A program made the translations under genes and the position numbers. From positions 45,527 to 109,526 of the forward strand of contig NW_019174037.1 in assembly GCF_001642475.1 (NCBI RefSeq): a stretch of 64,000 nucleotides of DNA, in the 5' to 3' direction. Below, piece after piece: positions 44,326 through 55,638 of this stretch; the stretch's first letter is position 1, and every line of letters begins with the position of its first letter. The notes under the pieces are model-generated. The model was not told where the DNA came from, made no database searches, and saw nothing but the letters and a program-made list of their open reading frames with translations. This stretch comes from Fonsecaea monophora. Taxonomy: Eukaryota; Ascomycota; Eurotiomycetes; Chaetothyriales; Herpotrichiellaceae.

Positions 44326-46173
44326 ATGGAAGCTGAACTCTTCAAATCAGCCTTAGTGGATGCCATTATCCCTGAAGACACAGTGTCCGAGATCTCGGAA
44401 ATTCTGCAAGCAGGAGCGGAGGCTCACAATGACTCTAATCAGCTTCTCGCCATTAAGGAACGAGACTTGCTCTTTTTTGGTATGTTCGGTGCTATTCATC
44501 TGAGGAATTCTGTCTTACTCATGCCCAGATCAGATGAAAGATTGAGGACACTGGCGGCCATACGGCTGCCTCATTGCGACGAAGATGTCTTGAAGTCATT
44601 TCTTTCACAGCTCTCCTTCAAGGTCGATGTGTGGGCCATCGAGGAGTCTCCTGGGAATGAACAAAATGCCACCGGAGCAGCTCCTCCCAAAGACCTCGTG
44701 TATACGGCTGAAGCAATCCAGAAGAACGAACCCATGGTCCTGGCGAGTGAGACCACAACCAGCGGTCAGACTTTAACTCTTGTCTGGGAAATTGAAATTT
44801 CTCTCAATCGGCCTAGGTTCCGCCTTCCTCAGCCTGCCATCATCCTGATCCCTTCCGCAACCATCACCGCTCCTCAGCGGGAAGAAACCGACAAGAATGA
44901 CGATCTCGCACCCTTTCGACCTCTGGAAGCAAATGTACTTGAACCCATGCGCTTTCTCCCTGGGTGGAAGCAGAATCCTCCGTACCTTGCTGCTTCGAGG
45001 CTGGAACGAGTCCTTCCCATGACGGCAACACACAAGCACCGTGTTCATCTCCAACACGTCCCATCAAGGCGGCATAGAGCAGTCCCTGCGACAATGTCAC
45101 GAATCCGGTATCAAAAGGTGAACACCTTTACCACTGCGCCCACCACTATTGCTTTGCTAGACATAGACATCATTCCATTTGTGCGAGTGGATGCAACGGT
45201 TGAGCACATTGATCTATCGCTCAAGAACGGGCGGACAGAGTCTTTGATGCCTGGATTTCTACCTATGCACGCCCGCTCAGGGGACTGTGTAACATTCCTT
45301 TACAGACTCTATCAGAATTCGGACCTGGATCGACATCCTGGATTTGGATTCGCCAACCCAAACATTGACGTCTTGTCAATTGTGCTGAGATTGGCAATGC
45401 AGGTGAATGAACAATGTCATCCAGTCCTCGTCATGAATTGGACTGCCAATGTCGATTTTACTCCAGCATTAAACCCATCCTTTGGCCCTCCTTCACAACC
45501 CATACAACGGCCAAATCGGCCAACAAGCCTTCCAGTTCACCCTGACAGTGGTGCAGTGGCATCCGTGCCCACCCTTAGCACCAGCCTGCAACCAACCTTT
45601 GCTACCAATCCGAGGAGTGGACTGTCAATATCCTTCACAGCCCCCATGTCTCCAGTCCAAGTTGGCGAACCATTCACGTGGAAGGTCCTTGTCATGAATA
45701 ACTCTACAAAGACCGCCAAAATCGCCATCATTCCCTTACCCCGAGTCCAACGCCAGACGACGCAGACCCAACTGTTCGCTAAACGCCACGCGCCAAAATC
45801 ATCTACCGCCTCTTTCCACCCAAGAGAACGGCGGCACACCAGAGATGGTGAGGACACTGATATTGCGCAAGCAATTGTCGATGAGAACGTTGTGTATGCC
45901 ATGCACCATGCCCAACCTGTTCCTCCAGAGACCGATCTGATGGCCTTGACGGCTGAGTTGCGGATTGGTCCTTTAGCTCCTGATCAGTGCCACGAGAGTG
46001 AAATTCAGATGGTCGCTTTTGAGGTCGGCACACTACGAGTCGACGCAATGAGAATAGTGGATTTAGTCAGAGAAGTGGAGGAAGGTGCTGCGGCCGCTGG
46101 GGTACTGACTGACATCAGAGATTTGCCAGACGTCGTGGTTGTGAAGGCATCAGGCGGCAGTGATCGACAATAA
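44326..46173 (+). CDS. trs65: TRAPPII complex subunit Trs65
   Basis: A single exon of 615 residues. The beginning (FKSALVDAIIPEDTVSEISEIL) and the early segment ERDLLFFGMFGAIHLRNS, then the immunoglobulin-like beta-rich C-terminal part (SGLSISFTAPMSPVQVGEPFTWKVLVMNNS, quoted in part: SISFTAPMSPVQVGEPFTWK; LTAELRIGPLAPDQCHESEI) fit the TRAPP trafficking protein Trs65 found only in fungi. TRAPPII activates Rab11-type (Ypt31) GTPases at the late Golgi. The assignment is by remembered family pattern and is less certain than for enzymes with catalytic motifs. Confidence 0.8.
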   Translation: MEAELFKSALVDAIIPEDTVSEISEILQAGAEAHNDSNQLLAIKERDLLFFGMFGAIHLRNSVLLMPRSDERLRTLAAIRLPHCDEDVLKSFLSQLSFKVDVWAIEESPGNEQNATGAAPPKDLVYTAEAIQKNEPMVLASETTTSGQTLTLVWEIEISLNRPRFRLPQPAIILIPSATITAPQREETDKNDDLAPFRPLEANVLEPMRFLPGWKQNPPYLAASRLERVLPMTATHKHRVHLQHVPSRRHRAVPATMSRIRYQKVNTFTTAPTTIALLDIDIIPFVRVDATVEHIDLSLKNGRTESLMPGFLPMHARSGDCVTFLYRLYQNSDLDRHPGFGFANPNIDVLSIVLRLAMQVNEQCHPVLVMNWTANVDFTPALNPSFGPPSQPIQRPNRPTSLPVHPDSGAVASVPTLSTSLQPTFATNPRSGLSISFTAPMSPVQVGEPFTWKVLVMNNSTKTAKIAIIPLPRVQRQTTQTQLFAKRHAPKSSTASFHPRERRHTRDGEDTDIAQAIVDENVVYAMHHAQPVPPETDLMALTAELRIGPLAPDQCHESEIQMVAFEVGTLRVDAMRIVDLVREVEEGAAAAGVLTDIRDLPDVVVVKASGGSDRQ

Positions 46174-46608
46174 TATGCTCGGCAGCGGAGTGTCCGAAGC
46201 ACCCCAAGAAATTGACAGGATACCCCAATTTTTGGACTTTCTCAATGAAGATCGATCTCTGGCAAGCGAAGCCGAGTACGGAACAATCTCGTTCTATCTT
46301 TGGAGTCCAACGAGCTCGCCCTGTCTGCAACGTTGCGCCTGGGAGTCTGCCTCGCCACTTGGGCCAATCACAATCGGTTTCAACAATCCTTTCCAGATGT
46401 GGAATTCCGAATACGATGACACAGCCTAGTGCAAAGCCATCTCTATAATCGTTGTTGGACGTTGGTAAATAAAAGGTCCTGGTCACCGGCCTCATTAGAA
46501 GGTGTATGTCACGTCTGCCGTCAGAGCATTGGAATATTAAACATTTGGACCGTCCTGACCGCAGTTTCATTGTTCAGCACGAGAAAGATACCTCAAAGCC
46601 ACAACAGA
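46174..46608. other. Intergenic region between trs65 and a small unrecognised gene
   Basis: About 430 bp. The downstream gene's frame is open back to 46429 but has no convincing coding character before its ATG at 46609. Confidence 0.5.
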
Positions 46609-47376
46609 ATGACGACTAAACACTTCGAGTTCAAGAATGAGGTGCCCACCTTGACGGAGAAGTCGTTGGAAGTTGATGCCAAATCTGCACCTCCCTCTCT
46701 CTTTTCCGACGCCTCGTACGCAACCACCCTTCTCGACCCAGATCACTTCCACGCTGGTACAGTTCTGCACATTTCGGCTCGTGGGATTGGTGTATTTCGA
46801 TGTCTAAGTCTTTCGTCGGAGATGAAAATTGACATCTTCCATGACGACGGGAGTGTTGCATATACCTCGACGAGATTAAAGAGATGTTCTGGGGATGCGG
46901 TGCTCAGCCACCCGAAGCTTGGCGACTTGATAAGCACGACATACTTCTTTGGTCCGAAACGAGACCCTGAATTGAGGTTCATTCAAGGTCAGGCTGGGAT
47001 ATGTGGCGATTCGGACAAGATCAAAGTCTGCGGGAAGCTGAGTTCTCGATCTGCATCCTTCACCACTCCAGACGGGCGTTCGTTTGAATGGAGCTATTCC
47101 CACACGAAAGATGCGCTAGGCAAGAAAGTCAATATCATTGCATTACGCCAAAAGGAGTCAGGAGCCATCCTGGCGCAGCTGGTCAGATCGGATGGCACAC
47201 GGACGGAGGGTACTTCCAAATGCTCTGCTGGGAACGGCGGGCAACTTATACTTGATCAAGAAGCGACAAGCCATCTCGACGAGGCAATGATCGTGGCAAC
47301 TTGCTTGGTGATGTTGAAGAAAGAAATTGATCGCAGACGATGTATGCAAGCGATGGTTGTTGCTGGGGTTGTTTAA
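46609..47376 (+). CDS. Unrecognised protein, possibly tubby/LURP-like fold
   Basis: A single exon of 255 residues from MTTKHFEFKNEVP. The body is predicted beta-rich with the rhythm seen in tubby C-terminal-like or LURP-one-related proteins: MKIDIFHDDGSVAYTSTRL, TTPDGRSFEWSYSHTKDALG and GAILAQLVRSDG, ending in a helix (HLDEAMIVATCLVMLKKEID) just before the C-terminus, which is the usual place for the central helix of that fold. No catalytic residues or membrane segments other than that helix are visible. The fold assignment is an inference from sequence rhythm only. It stands alone between trs65 and the Gemin2-like gene, in the same direction as both. Confidence 0.75.
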   Translation: MTTKHFEFKNEVPTLTEKSLEVDAKSAPPSLFSDASYATTLLDPDHFHAGTVLHISARGIGVFRCLSLSSEMKIDIFHDDGSVAYTSTRLKRCSGDAVLSHPKLGDLISTTYFFGPKRDPELRFIQGQAGICGDSDKIKVCGKLSSRSASFTTPDGRSFEWSYSHTKDALGKKVNIIALRQKESGAILAQLVRSDGTRTEGTSKCSAGNGGQLILDQEATSHLDEAMIVATCLVMLKKEIDRRRCMQAMVVAGVV

Positions 47377-47790
47377 ACGCAGTAGCAGACATTGACATAC
47401 ATTTCTTTCTGACTTTCCACTCCCCATATCTAATGATGACTTGTCGATGACTTTGTGCTATGATGAGATACCTGGTACGTGATCTAGAGAGTATTTCTGG
47501 AAGAGCTGTAGCCCATAACCTACGAGGCATATACAAGTACATATTAACAGGGGAGAAGCGGCGCAACTTGCATGCGGCAGTATGCAGATCTGTGAATCTC
47601 CACAGAAATGGTGTGCTCCACTGTATAAAAAGTGCGGGCATTCACTCCCCCGTATTTTACTTGGGGGCAATGGATGCGCATTTCGCGTTTCTGTACCTCT
47701 TCCTCGGTAGGATATGAACATTCACAGTTCGTCACCAAGTCATTCAATTCACCCAGCACAAAGATGACCTGAAGCGTGCACGCTGAAGAC
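47377..47790. other. Intergenic region
   Basis: About 410 bp upstream of the Gemin2-like gene; nothing recognisable besides its promoter. Confidence 0.55.
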
Positions 47791-48982
47791 ATGTCGCGCA
47801 AACGCCGCAATACATCCTCCCCGGAGCCGGATGACTTGTCCCCCGTCAAGCGGCCATACTACTGGAGCGATTCGGAGGAAGAGGGCGCAGACGAAGTCCC
47901 CTACGTCGACCCGGCTAGTGGCCAGGTCGGTGCATTTCCTGGGCTTGGAGAGGACAGGGGTGAATTGTTCTACGGGCCCGCGGGTGATGGAGTCGATTAC
48001 TTGAGGATGGTGCGGTGAGTCTCCCCCGTTGGTATCTCAGTCGCGTGTCGCTGAATGTATGGTATTCTAGGGCAAAGGGTAGGCAAAGGGCTAATACTTG
48101 ATGGTTTGTCCCAGGTCGGAAGCAAAAGGTGTCCCATCTATTATAACTGCGCAAATCCCGGCCACGCGTCTGGATGTACTCGAAGACAAGCAGGAGGCGG
48201 AACAGGGAGGCTATTATTTTGACGGCGCATACACTGCACTCAAACAAACCCTCACGTCGGTTGAGGTGGAAGCAGAACCGTCTCTACCATCTGCCCAAAT
48301 CCATTATTACGACTCGCTCCTTGCGCATTTCAGACTGGCCCGTGCCACACTCAGGTGCCCACCACCTCTCCCAGCCGTTGAAGGCCTTCGTTCCTCACAG
48401 CTCATATCGTTTCCGGCAAACACTCGAAAGGTGCGAATGCAATGGGAGCAGCATATGGTGTCTACCGACCCTCACCCTGTACAGGTTGCTTGTATGGATG
48501 CGGACACAATCGTGGAGCTGGTCAGGTTTTTTTCGGAAAAGCTGCACAAAATGCTCCACACGAGGGATCCGGCGAGGATAACAAGGGTTGGAGCTTGGAC
48601 GTGGGCAGTCCTAGGGAAGTGCCGAGATCGCGGGGAGTTGTCGAGCGAGGAAATTGGAGACATCCGAAAGTTGGCGCAGAGGGCGCTTTGGTTACAAGAC
48701 GTGGGAGACGAACGGCATGGGACGGAGGAAGAGGAAGAGGAGGAAGGGGGGGAGGTTGAGAATGAGACTTCAAGTGAGAATCCACACGCTGGCACAATTG
48801 ATACCACTGAAGAGACGACCAATCTCGAGAATGGGCATGGAGAAGCAGAGCTTGTTGATGGTGTTGATGATTCAAATCGACCTCATTGTGTCGGTGTAAT
48901 CTTGGACATGATAGTCACGATTGCCGGCGAGGTTTACGGCCAAAGAGATTTGCTGGATCTTCGAAGCCGATGGACTGATTGA
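47791..48982 (+). CDS. Gemin2/Brr1-like snRNP assembly protein
   Basis: Two exons (47791-48014 and 48115-48982, intron 100 nt, GTGAGT...CAG) encode 363 residues. The N-terminus has a basic MSRKRRN segment and an acidic patch, then the family block GVDYLRMVRSEAKGVPSI that spans the splice junction. A helical core follows, with WEQHMVSTDPHPVQVACMDA and RVGAWTWAVLGKCRDRGELS then IRKLAQRALWLQ, which match the SIP1/Gemin2 fold; a Glu-rich insert interrupts the C-terminal part. Gemin2 (Brr1 in yeast) holds Sm proteins during spliceosomal snRNP assembly. The family is weakly conserved in fungi, so the name is given without a symbol. Confidence 0.8.
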
Positions 48983-49222
48983 TGACAAGTGAGATGAAGT
49001 GAATTGAAGATTGAGACATACTGCCGCACCTCTAGTGGGAAGTACACATTGCTGGTTTCAACCGCCACGGGAAACCGCACCCACTCAGCCCTCGTCTGTC
49101 TCACAGCAAACGAGTCTCTTACTGCTGGTACCCGGTCCTGGATTTGACATTTGCCTCCATCTCTCAACAACACCCCCTGTGGGTTACACAACCTTGGGTT
49201 GCCCTGTTCCTTCTCCAGGATT

Positions 49223-50463
49223 ATGCTATTTACCTGCCTGGCCCTCCTCATGTCAACCATCCCTCGGCAAGCCATGGCGGACTACAACCCGGATATTTCC
49301 AATGGCACCTGTTACTACTACGATGGCGTGGAAGCCGATTCCAGGTACATCCCTTGTGGGAATGCCGCCCTCGGCCACAAATCATGCTGTGAGAGTCTGG
49401 ACATGTGTCTATCGTCGCATGCTTGCTATAACGGTCAATGTGAGAATTGCCACTTGCTATCTTGAGATTTCTTGCACTGACCACGATCAGTTGGCGTCAC
49501 CTACTTGGCAGGCTGCACAGATTCTAGTTATGATGACCCTGTCTGTCCTCGCAAAGGAGATTTTGAAGGTAGGGAAAAGAAATCCTCGTCCAGTGCGTCG
49601 CACATTCGTTGACTCCTGCAGCGCAACCGTGGGCCGGCTTAGTTTACTGCAATGGCACCTCGAACGAATGGGTCGCGTGTGAAGACGAAGGCAGTACAGT
49701 CACGACACCCTTACCTTGCTGGTGCCCCGAGGTCGAATCAAGGACTGTGGCTTTTACCGCTTCCTCCGTCCTCAAGAACATCATGTCCTTGCCAGCAACT
49801 GTAGGCCGCAGTGTCAGTTGGAAAGATGCCGATGCGTACTCATCTGAACACTCCCTTACTTTGACGCTTGTTCCCTCAGACAACGAGATCACCACCTCAA
49901 TATCCGTGACCGACTCGGTGACTGGCACAACCGATCCTCTATCACCCTCATCTACAGCTTCCGCAGCAAGCTCTACTCAGCACCCATCTTCCGGCTCTTT
50001 TCAGACCTTCACTGCACCCGCCGCCACCTCGACGGTCACGCTGCCAATCGCCTCTGGGTTGAGCACAGGACAAAAGATAGGAGTCGCATTTGGAGCAGTA
50101 TGTGGAGCAGCGATAGTGCTGGCTTTTGCCTGGTTATTATGCACAGCTTATCGTCGAAGCGCAAAGAGGAGACTGGACAACACCGAGCCCGCACCAATGA
50201 GGGAGCCCACACTACCGCAGGTGGACCGGAGGCCGTCTGACCCTGAGATGAGGAGTCCGGCATGGTCGGGTCACAAGTCAGAACTCCCAGCAGATGAAAG
50301 TGTGACGAGTACCTCCCCAGCACCACTATACCAGGACAGTCAGCGACCGCAGAGTGCGGAGGTTGAGGGTAGCCCGGTCAGAATGTCTCCTACGAGACCT
50401 ACGCAAGATGGTGGGTTAAGGGTACCTGGTCGGAAAGGAACATATTACGAGATGGCGGGATGA
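49223..50463 (+). CDS. Cys-rich single-pass surface protein
   Basis: Three exons (49223-49439, 49491-49568, 49622-50463) encode 378 residues, with phases agreeing at both introns. A signal peptide (MLFTCLALLMSTIPRQAMA) precedes a Cys-rich domain of about 110 residues (NGTCYYYDGVEADSRYIPC, CCESLDMCLSSHACYN, GCTDSSYDDPVCP, YCNGTSNEWVACED, LPCWCPE). A Ser/Thr-rich stalk leads to a transmembrane helix near residues 250-274 (IGVAFGAVCGAAIVLAFAWL), and a disordered tail of about 100 residues ends the protein. This plan is widespread in Pezizomycotina with unknown function; it suggests a surface sensor or wall-associated receptor. It ends about 125 bp from the convergent SnoaL-like gene. Confidence 0.85.
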
Positions 50464-50589
50464 CACGCAGATAAATTCGAGCAAGAGGGTGTTTTATGCC
50501 AATCACGGTGAATGTGATTGAGAGGTGTTACATGGGAATCTTGCGAAGCTGGTGGAATAGATATTCTTCGTTTTCTTGATCCGCCACCC

Positions 50590-51131
50590 CTAATCCTTTG
50601 CAGCAGCTGCAACAGGCGCAGGATCCTGCGGTCCGCTGTCAGCTTCGAGTCTCTTGTCATTACCTGCTTTTTTTCTTTGGCTTGATAGTCCCCACTGAGT
50701 GTCGCTTGGGACATACTTACCAAATAGACCTGATACAACTTGAACCTCAAGTCTTTCCCGTCGTGCTCCGCCAGCACAGCCCTAGCGGACCACTCGATGG
50801 TCAACTGTTTGCCGTTCCTCAAGCCGTAATCCACCGTGCCATACAGCATGCACTCGAGGCTCCCCTCGCCAAACGGGAATATCTTTTCGAGCTTGTGCTT
50901 CCTGGTCACGACCGGCCCCGTCCAGAGGCCCTTGCGGAGCTCTAGTACCTGGTCACGTCCCTTGACTCCCTTGGAGCCCATGACGAAGTCGGCGTCCGGG
51001 AGGAACGAATCCACATAGTCGTCGTGCGCGCTCGGCGTGTCGGAGACGTGGTAGAAGCGTTCGAAGAAAGGCACGATGCGGGGATCGATCTTGTCGGCCA
51101 GCGAGGGCGGAACTTGGCCCGTGTACGTCAT
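50590..51131 (-). CDS. SnoaL/NTF2-like domain protein
   Basis: Two exons (50721-51131 and 50590-50625; 95-nt intron GTAAGT...CAG) encode 148 residues ending LDPAPVAAAAKD. One cone-shaped alpha/beta domain: the N-terminal helix region FFERFYHVSDTPSAHDDYVD, then the strands of a curved sheet (ADFVMGSKGVKGRDQVLELR, GTVDYGLRNGKQLTIEWSAR, LRFKLYQVYLD). Members are stand-alone fungal proteins; some bind small ligands, but there is no clear catalytic residue to report. Reading past the donor gives a longer frame of low-complexity sequence, which is why the spliced form is preferred. Confidence 0.85.
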
Positions 51132-51744
51132 GTTGATGTCGATGTAGAGGACGAAATGGTGAGGATCAGGCAACAAGGACTATCTTTGAAAGTGCGGTAG
51201 TGGCTTCGAGAAGACTGGCTGTAAGAAAATGAGTTATATACAAGTACCTATGTATGCGGGCTCAATCTCCTACGCCCAAGTACACTTCCGTCAAAATATT
51301 AATGTCTCTTCAATGGGCCCCGCATCGGCGCGGGGGCACCGGATCAAGCACCCAAGGCTACACAACACGGTATTTTAGTACAAGTACTACCTACTATCCC
51401 GTCTCGAGTTCATGTAATACACCTCTTTTCGCCACGGCCGGCGTAAGCACGTGCCTCCTACTGTAGTATAGGTCTGGTGAGAGGGGGTGCTTCGTTAAGA
51501 GTCTCGGAATTCTATAGCTACTTAGCTCCGGCCGTTCCGACTAGAATGTCTATGATCTAAACCCCCTATCATCCTGAGCCATGTGGCTGTCTGTTTTCTA
51601 ATTTCTCGCCTGTTTACAGAACCCTACATAACATAGTTCTCGCAACGAATTGGGCCTTAGACTCCCACTCCCAGGGATCATCCTCCTGAAGAAAAGTGAA
51701 GTAAACTTTCTCATGATGCAAGTCTCGTACACAACGAAGATAGT
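51132..51744. other. Intergenic region between the SnoaL-like gene and aspartyl-tRNA synthetase
   Basis: About 610 bp; two promoter-like ends and nothing else recognised. ORFs here are short and unlike protein. Confidence 0.55.
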
Positions 51745-53467
51745 CTATGGCCGCAACCTCTGCGGATCTCTGGGGAAGGGTGTGGCCTGCCGCACGTTAT
51801 CCAACCCCAGGAAGAACATGACGATACGGTTCAGGCCCAAGCCGCCACCAGCGTGAGGCCGACACCCTTGCCTGAAGGCGTTGACGTAGTCTTGAAAGCC
51901 CTCTGAATTCGGATCAACCCCTTTGCTCCTCATTGATGCCTCTAGCTCTGTGGCATCGTTGATACGTTGAGCGCCGGACATGATCTCTTCACCACGCATG
52001 AAGAAGTCGTAGGAATTCGACAATTTCGGGTCGGTTGGGTGTGGCTTGGTGTAAAAAGGCCGGACCACCATGGGGAACTCGTCCAACACGTAGAAATCAG
52101 TGTCGTACTTTTCTCTGATCAACTGTCCCAGCTTCTTCTCCTGAGCTGTCGTCAAATCGGTGACATAGTTGTCTTGTTCCGTGGTATCGACACCGGCGTC
52201 TCTCAGAATTTTGATCCCTTCGAAGTACTTCAACCGTAAGGCTTTGCCATCTTTGATCCGGAAGTCTCCTGCACGGGGAAAGTACTTTTGCACGACAGCA
52301 ATTTCATCCTTGAAGCGAGTCTTGAGCTCGTGAACAATGAAGACGATGAGGTTCTCAGCAAATTCTAGTACTTCATGGTAGTGGTGGTTAAAGACCATCT
52401 CGAAGTCGAGACCGGTGAACTAAAAGACCATTAGCAGCAGTTCGTTATGTAGACGACATGAAAGGCCATACCTCTGTCAAATGTCGATGCGTATTACTAT
52501 TCTCTGCGCGAAAGACCGGGCCAATCTCAAAGACACTCTCGCAATCCCCGGCAATAAGCATCTGCTTGTGTAACTGCGGAGACTGAGCAAGGAATCCACT
52601 CTTGCCAAAATAGTTGTTCACTTCGAAGACCCCGGAGCCGCCTTCTGTCGCCGCACCAAGGAGCTTGGGTGTGTTGAACTTGCGGGAGCCAGCCTTACGC
52701 ATGAATTCTTCGAATAGTCCTTCGACACCCGACGAGATGGTGAAGATGGCTTGATTGCACTCTGTCTGTAGATCAATCACCCGGTTGTCGAGACGGGTTT
52801 TCAGCGTGACGATCGGAGCTCCCTCGGCATCGACTGCTGGCCCTTCTTCCTCCCCCGTTATTGATGGTGGCGGTGGGCGCTCCGCATCTTTCACTTGCAT
52901 AGGAATCTGCTCGGCGGCGGAAGCTATCAAGTAAATCTTTGTGACATGGAGTTCGAGGTCGCTGATTGAGGCAGAGGCCACGGGAGGGTTGGGCTTCTTG
53001 ACTATTCCAGAGACGCGGACGAAGGAGTTAATGTTGACGCCCACAGCCCATTTTACCATTTGCCTAGACACAGCATCCCCTATTGCTGCAACGACAGCTT
53101 GAATGGTTTTGCCTTGCTGGCGCAACATGAGAAATGCCAACTTTGCACTCTGGCTTCTGGAGTTGTGGACTCTAACGATCACGGTGACTTCTTTGTCGAC
53201 GTGTTCCTCTCCCAGCTTCTTGAGATGCGTAATCTCGGGGTCGTCCTGCGGCAATGTACCATATTTGTCCTTGGCCGTATCCTCGGAAGCCTGTGCTTGT
53301 TGGGCTGCTTTCTGCTCTGCCTCTTTTGCCTTTGCTGCGGCCTTTTTCGCGGCCTTCTCTGCCTCCTTCTGCGCTTTCTTCAATGCATTCTTCGAGGGTG
53401 CGCCGTCGGCGGACACGTTAGGGTTATCTTTGGCATGGGTCGGTAATGCGGCCTCCTTGTTCTCCAT
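51745..53467 (-). CDS. dps1: Cytosolic aspartyl-tRNA synthetase
   Basis: Two exons (52472-53467 and 51745-52419; 52-nt intron GTATGG...TAG) encode 556 residues. A Lys/Ala-rich helical extension (residues about 25-65, KNALKKAQKEAEKAAKKAAA) is typical of eukaryotic cytosolic class IIb enzymes. Then an OB-fold anticodon-binding domain (VTVIVRVHNSRSQSAKLAF), and the catalytic domain with motif 1 region (GKSGFLAQSPQLHKQ), motif 2 FRAENSNTHRHLTEFTGLDF (spanning the intron) and motif 3 GGGLGLNRIVMFFLGLDNVR. It charges tRNA-Asp; the matching tRNA gene is also in this window, about 15 kb away, which is coincidental. Confidence 0.97.
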
Positions 53468-53781
53468 CTTGGTCAGAGTATTTTAGCCAGGACCGTTGAC
53501 GAAGGTAGTTGCGGCAAATTTCAAGAGTGCACCAAAGATTGCGATTGAGTCATGCGAGGAAAAGTGGCACGAGTGGGCTGTTCGAAATCATGGTGTGGTG
53601 GTGGGGTTTGTTGGAGAATGTCAGCCTCGCGAAAATTGGCAGCCTCGTCAGGCCATACAGAGCGACGGTAACCAGCAGGATAACTGGTGCGAAGGCACAA
53701 TATAAAGCAACACATTATTTCATTCAGTTCTTTGGGTATCTCATATGCTCATTGGTCATCAAAAGGGTGTTGGACAGAAAA
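53468..53781. other. Promoter region of aspartyl-tRNA synthetase and 3' end of the hydrolase gene
   Basis: About 310 bp. No gene was seen. Confidence 0.6.
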
Positions 53782-55638
53782 TCATTGCTCCATGGCTGCG
53801 AGAACTGCTCGTGAGGTGGCATCTTCAGCGACCCAGGTCTTGATTCTCTCAACCACATCTGCCACGAGTTTTGCATAGGTCTCTGACTCATTGAACATCG
53901 ACGTGTGTGCGGTAACCTCATCTATTCCTCCCATGTATACTCTAATCCATGTTGGGTCTCGCTTGCGTGTGTTAGGATCTATAGCCGGAAGAGCACAAAA
54001 CTTGCGATCTTTTTGCGCTTTTCCGTTTTCTTGTGTGGCACTAGAGGCTTTCTGTTCTTGCTGCAGTTGCCTCTCATATTCTACTTGGGGTTTTGTGGAT
54101 GTTAATTCTAGTTGTTGCTTTTGCTGCTGGTTTTCTTGCTCCTTGATGGCCTTCGACGCCCGCTCCTGCTGCTTGCGCTCGTGTTTCCGCAATAGCTTTT
54201 CGCGTTCTTCGACGGATTTGTTCCGGTCTCGCACTGCCCTTTCATATGCCTGAACTTGCCTTTCATGCTCTTTTTGAACCACTTTGAGGGTATCCTTGTC
54301 GCGGTATTGACTGGGGTCGAATTCCGCTGGTCGCTCCGGCAATGCTGCAAGAGGTGGCAACCCGAGTTCGAGAGATAAGGCTTCTACTGAGCCCCGACTG
54401 TCGTTGAAAGGATCCGATGTTGAAGTGAGCTCGCTCGTTTTTGAGACAGAAAAACTAGACGGTGGGTCAGGATCGATCTTGAGCTCGGCCACATCTTTCG
54501 AAATAACCTCGCCATCACGATGTTCTTCTAGAGAGAGACGCGGGCTCGAAACGGTTGAGGGACGAAGACTTTCCCCAGACGATCTTCGCGTAGACATATC
54601 CTGAAGTTCCGTTGTGGGGGGTTCCAGTAACACTCGCTCTTTGCCGGGAGAAGGCGACCTCTCTCTGATGGGCCCTGTACTTGCTGAATAGTAATTGACA
54701 AACCTCACGCGCTTCATCAACTTCCCTTCAGGTGACCTTGGATCCAATATCTCGTCAACGTCCTCTAGGGCACGAATTGCGCTATATCGCCTCTTCAAGC
54801 CAGGATAGTCTGCAAGGCAACCACCGAATTCGAGGTGAGAAGAAAGATAGTCTCCAGCCGCTTTCGCCAACTCTCCGCAATGCTTGTTCCAGAAGTACCA
54901 GGCCCTTCGCAACTTGCCCGTCCTATTGGCCAGGTGAACGTCGTTGGAATACGCCGGATTGTACGTTGGATCTTCTGAGGTTGATGGAACACCTGAAAAT
55001 GGACTTGGAGTGGGAAGTTGAGCCTCTGGCAACTGAGGAGGAGTCCGAAACAGGCTGGCAATACCAGTCCCCACTACTCCAGGATGCATACCCAGGAATG
55101 GTGTATCAAAGGCCATGAGTCCAAGGATACGATGTTGGAGTAGATTCTTATTCCCTGGAGGGAAATGGGAGGGTATCAAGGTCACTTCGGCAGCAAGGAT
55201 ACCACCTAAGCTGTGGCCGACCAATATAACATCCGTCGTACTTGATTCGCGAGGTGCTAACCAGTTGCTGAAATCGTCTCGGGCAAAGGAAATATTCTTG
55301 CGCGACTTATACCGAGGGTAGATCTTGGTATAGACAACGTGTGTCTCTGCCACGGCCGAAGTCAAGAGACCGTGAACATGAGCCGGGAAACTCTTGAAGC
55401 TGGTTTCGGTGCCGAGAAAGCCATGAATATAGACAACGAGCAACGTCCGGCGGCCGTCATCAGGCGGTTTGACAGGTTGCAACGACTGAGTTGATGAAGT
55501 TCGTGGGTCATGTAGCCCGCCTAGATAGACAGATGAGTGGCGATCTGAACCAATTGAGGGCAAGAGGTAGCTGGCATGGCCGTTAGACGAGGCCGAAGGC
55601 GTTCTGGGAGGAAGAGGAGGTTTCGACCGAGCTGCCAT
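53782..55638 (-). CDS. DUF676-type lipase-like alpha/beta hydrolase with C-terminal coiled coil
   Basis: A single exon of 618 residues. After a Pro/Ser-rich leader of 60 residues the hydrolase core begins LLVVYIHGFLGTETSFKSFP (oxyanion-side HGF near 72-74) and holds the nucleophile elbow VILVGHSLGGILAAEV with Ser at about residue 143; AFDTPFLGMHPGVVGTG follows. The rest to about 440 is Ser/Pro-rich; a strongly charged coiled coil (about 444-540, many Lys/Glu/Gln) precedes a conserved-looking tail that contains WIRVYMGGIDEVTAHTSMFN. No membrane helix is evident. The hydrolase class includes lipases and esterases; the substrate is unknown. The fused coiled coil suggests membrane or partner association. 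Confidence 0.85.
   Translation of the reverse strand: MAARSKPPLPPRTPSASSNGHASYLLPSIGSDRHSSVYLGGLHDPRTSSTQSLQPVKPPDDGRRTLLVVYIHGFLGTETSFKSFPAHVHGLLTSAVAETHVVYTKIYPRYKSRKNISFARDDFSNWLAPRESSTTDVILVGHSLGGILAAEVTLIPSHFPPGNKNLLQHRILGLMAFDTPFLGMHPGVVGTGIASLFRTPPQLPEAQLPTPSPFSGVPSTSEDPTYNPAYSNDVHLANRTGKLRRAWYFWNKHCGELAKAAGDYLSSHLEFGGCLADYPGLKRRYSAIRALEDVDEILDPRSPEGKLMKRVRFVNYYSASTGPIRERSPSPGKERVLLEPPTTELQDMSTRRSSGESLRPSTVSSPRLSLEEHRDGEVISKDVAELKIDPDPPSSFSVSKTSELTSTSDPFNDSRGSVEALSLELGLPPLAALPERPAEFDPSQYRDKDTLKVVQKEHERQVQAYERAVRDRNKSVEEREKLLRKHERKQQERASKAIKEQENQQQKQQLELTSTKPQVEYERQLQQEQKASSATQENGKAQKDRKFCALPAIDPNTRKRDPTWIRVYMGGIDEVTAHTSMFNESETYAKLVADVVERIKTWVAEDATSRAVLAAMEQ

Noticed and set aside
17827..48982. 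Cus2, Prp40 and the Gemin2-like gene as a functional splicing cluster
   Set aside because: They are 30 kb apart with unrelated genes between, so chance grouping is the simplest explanation.
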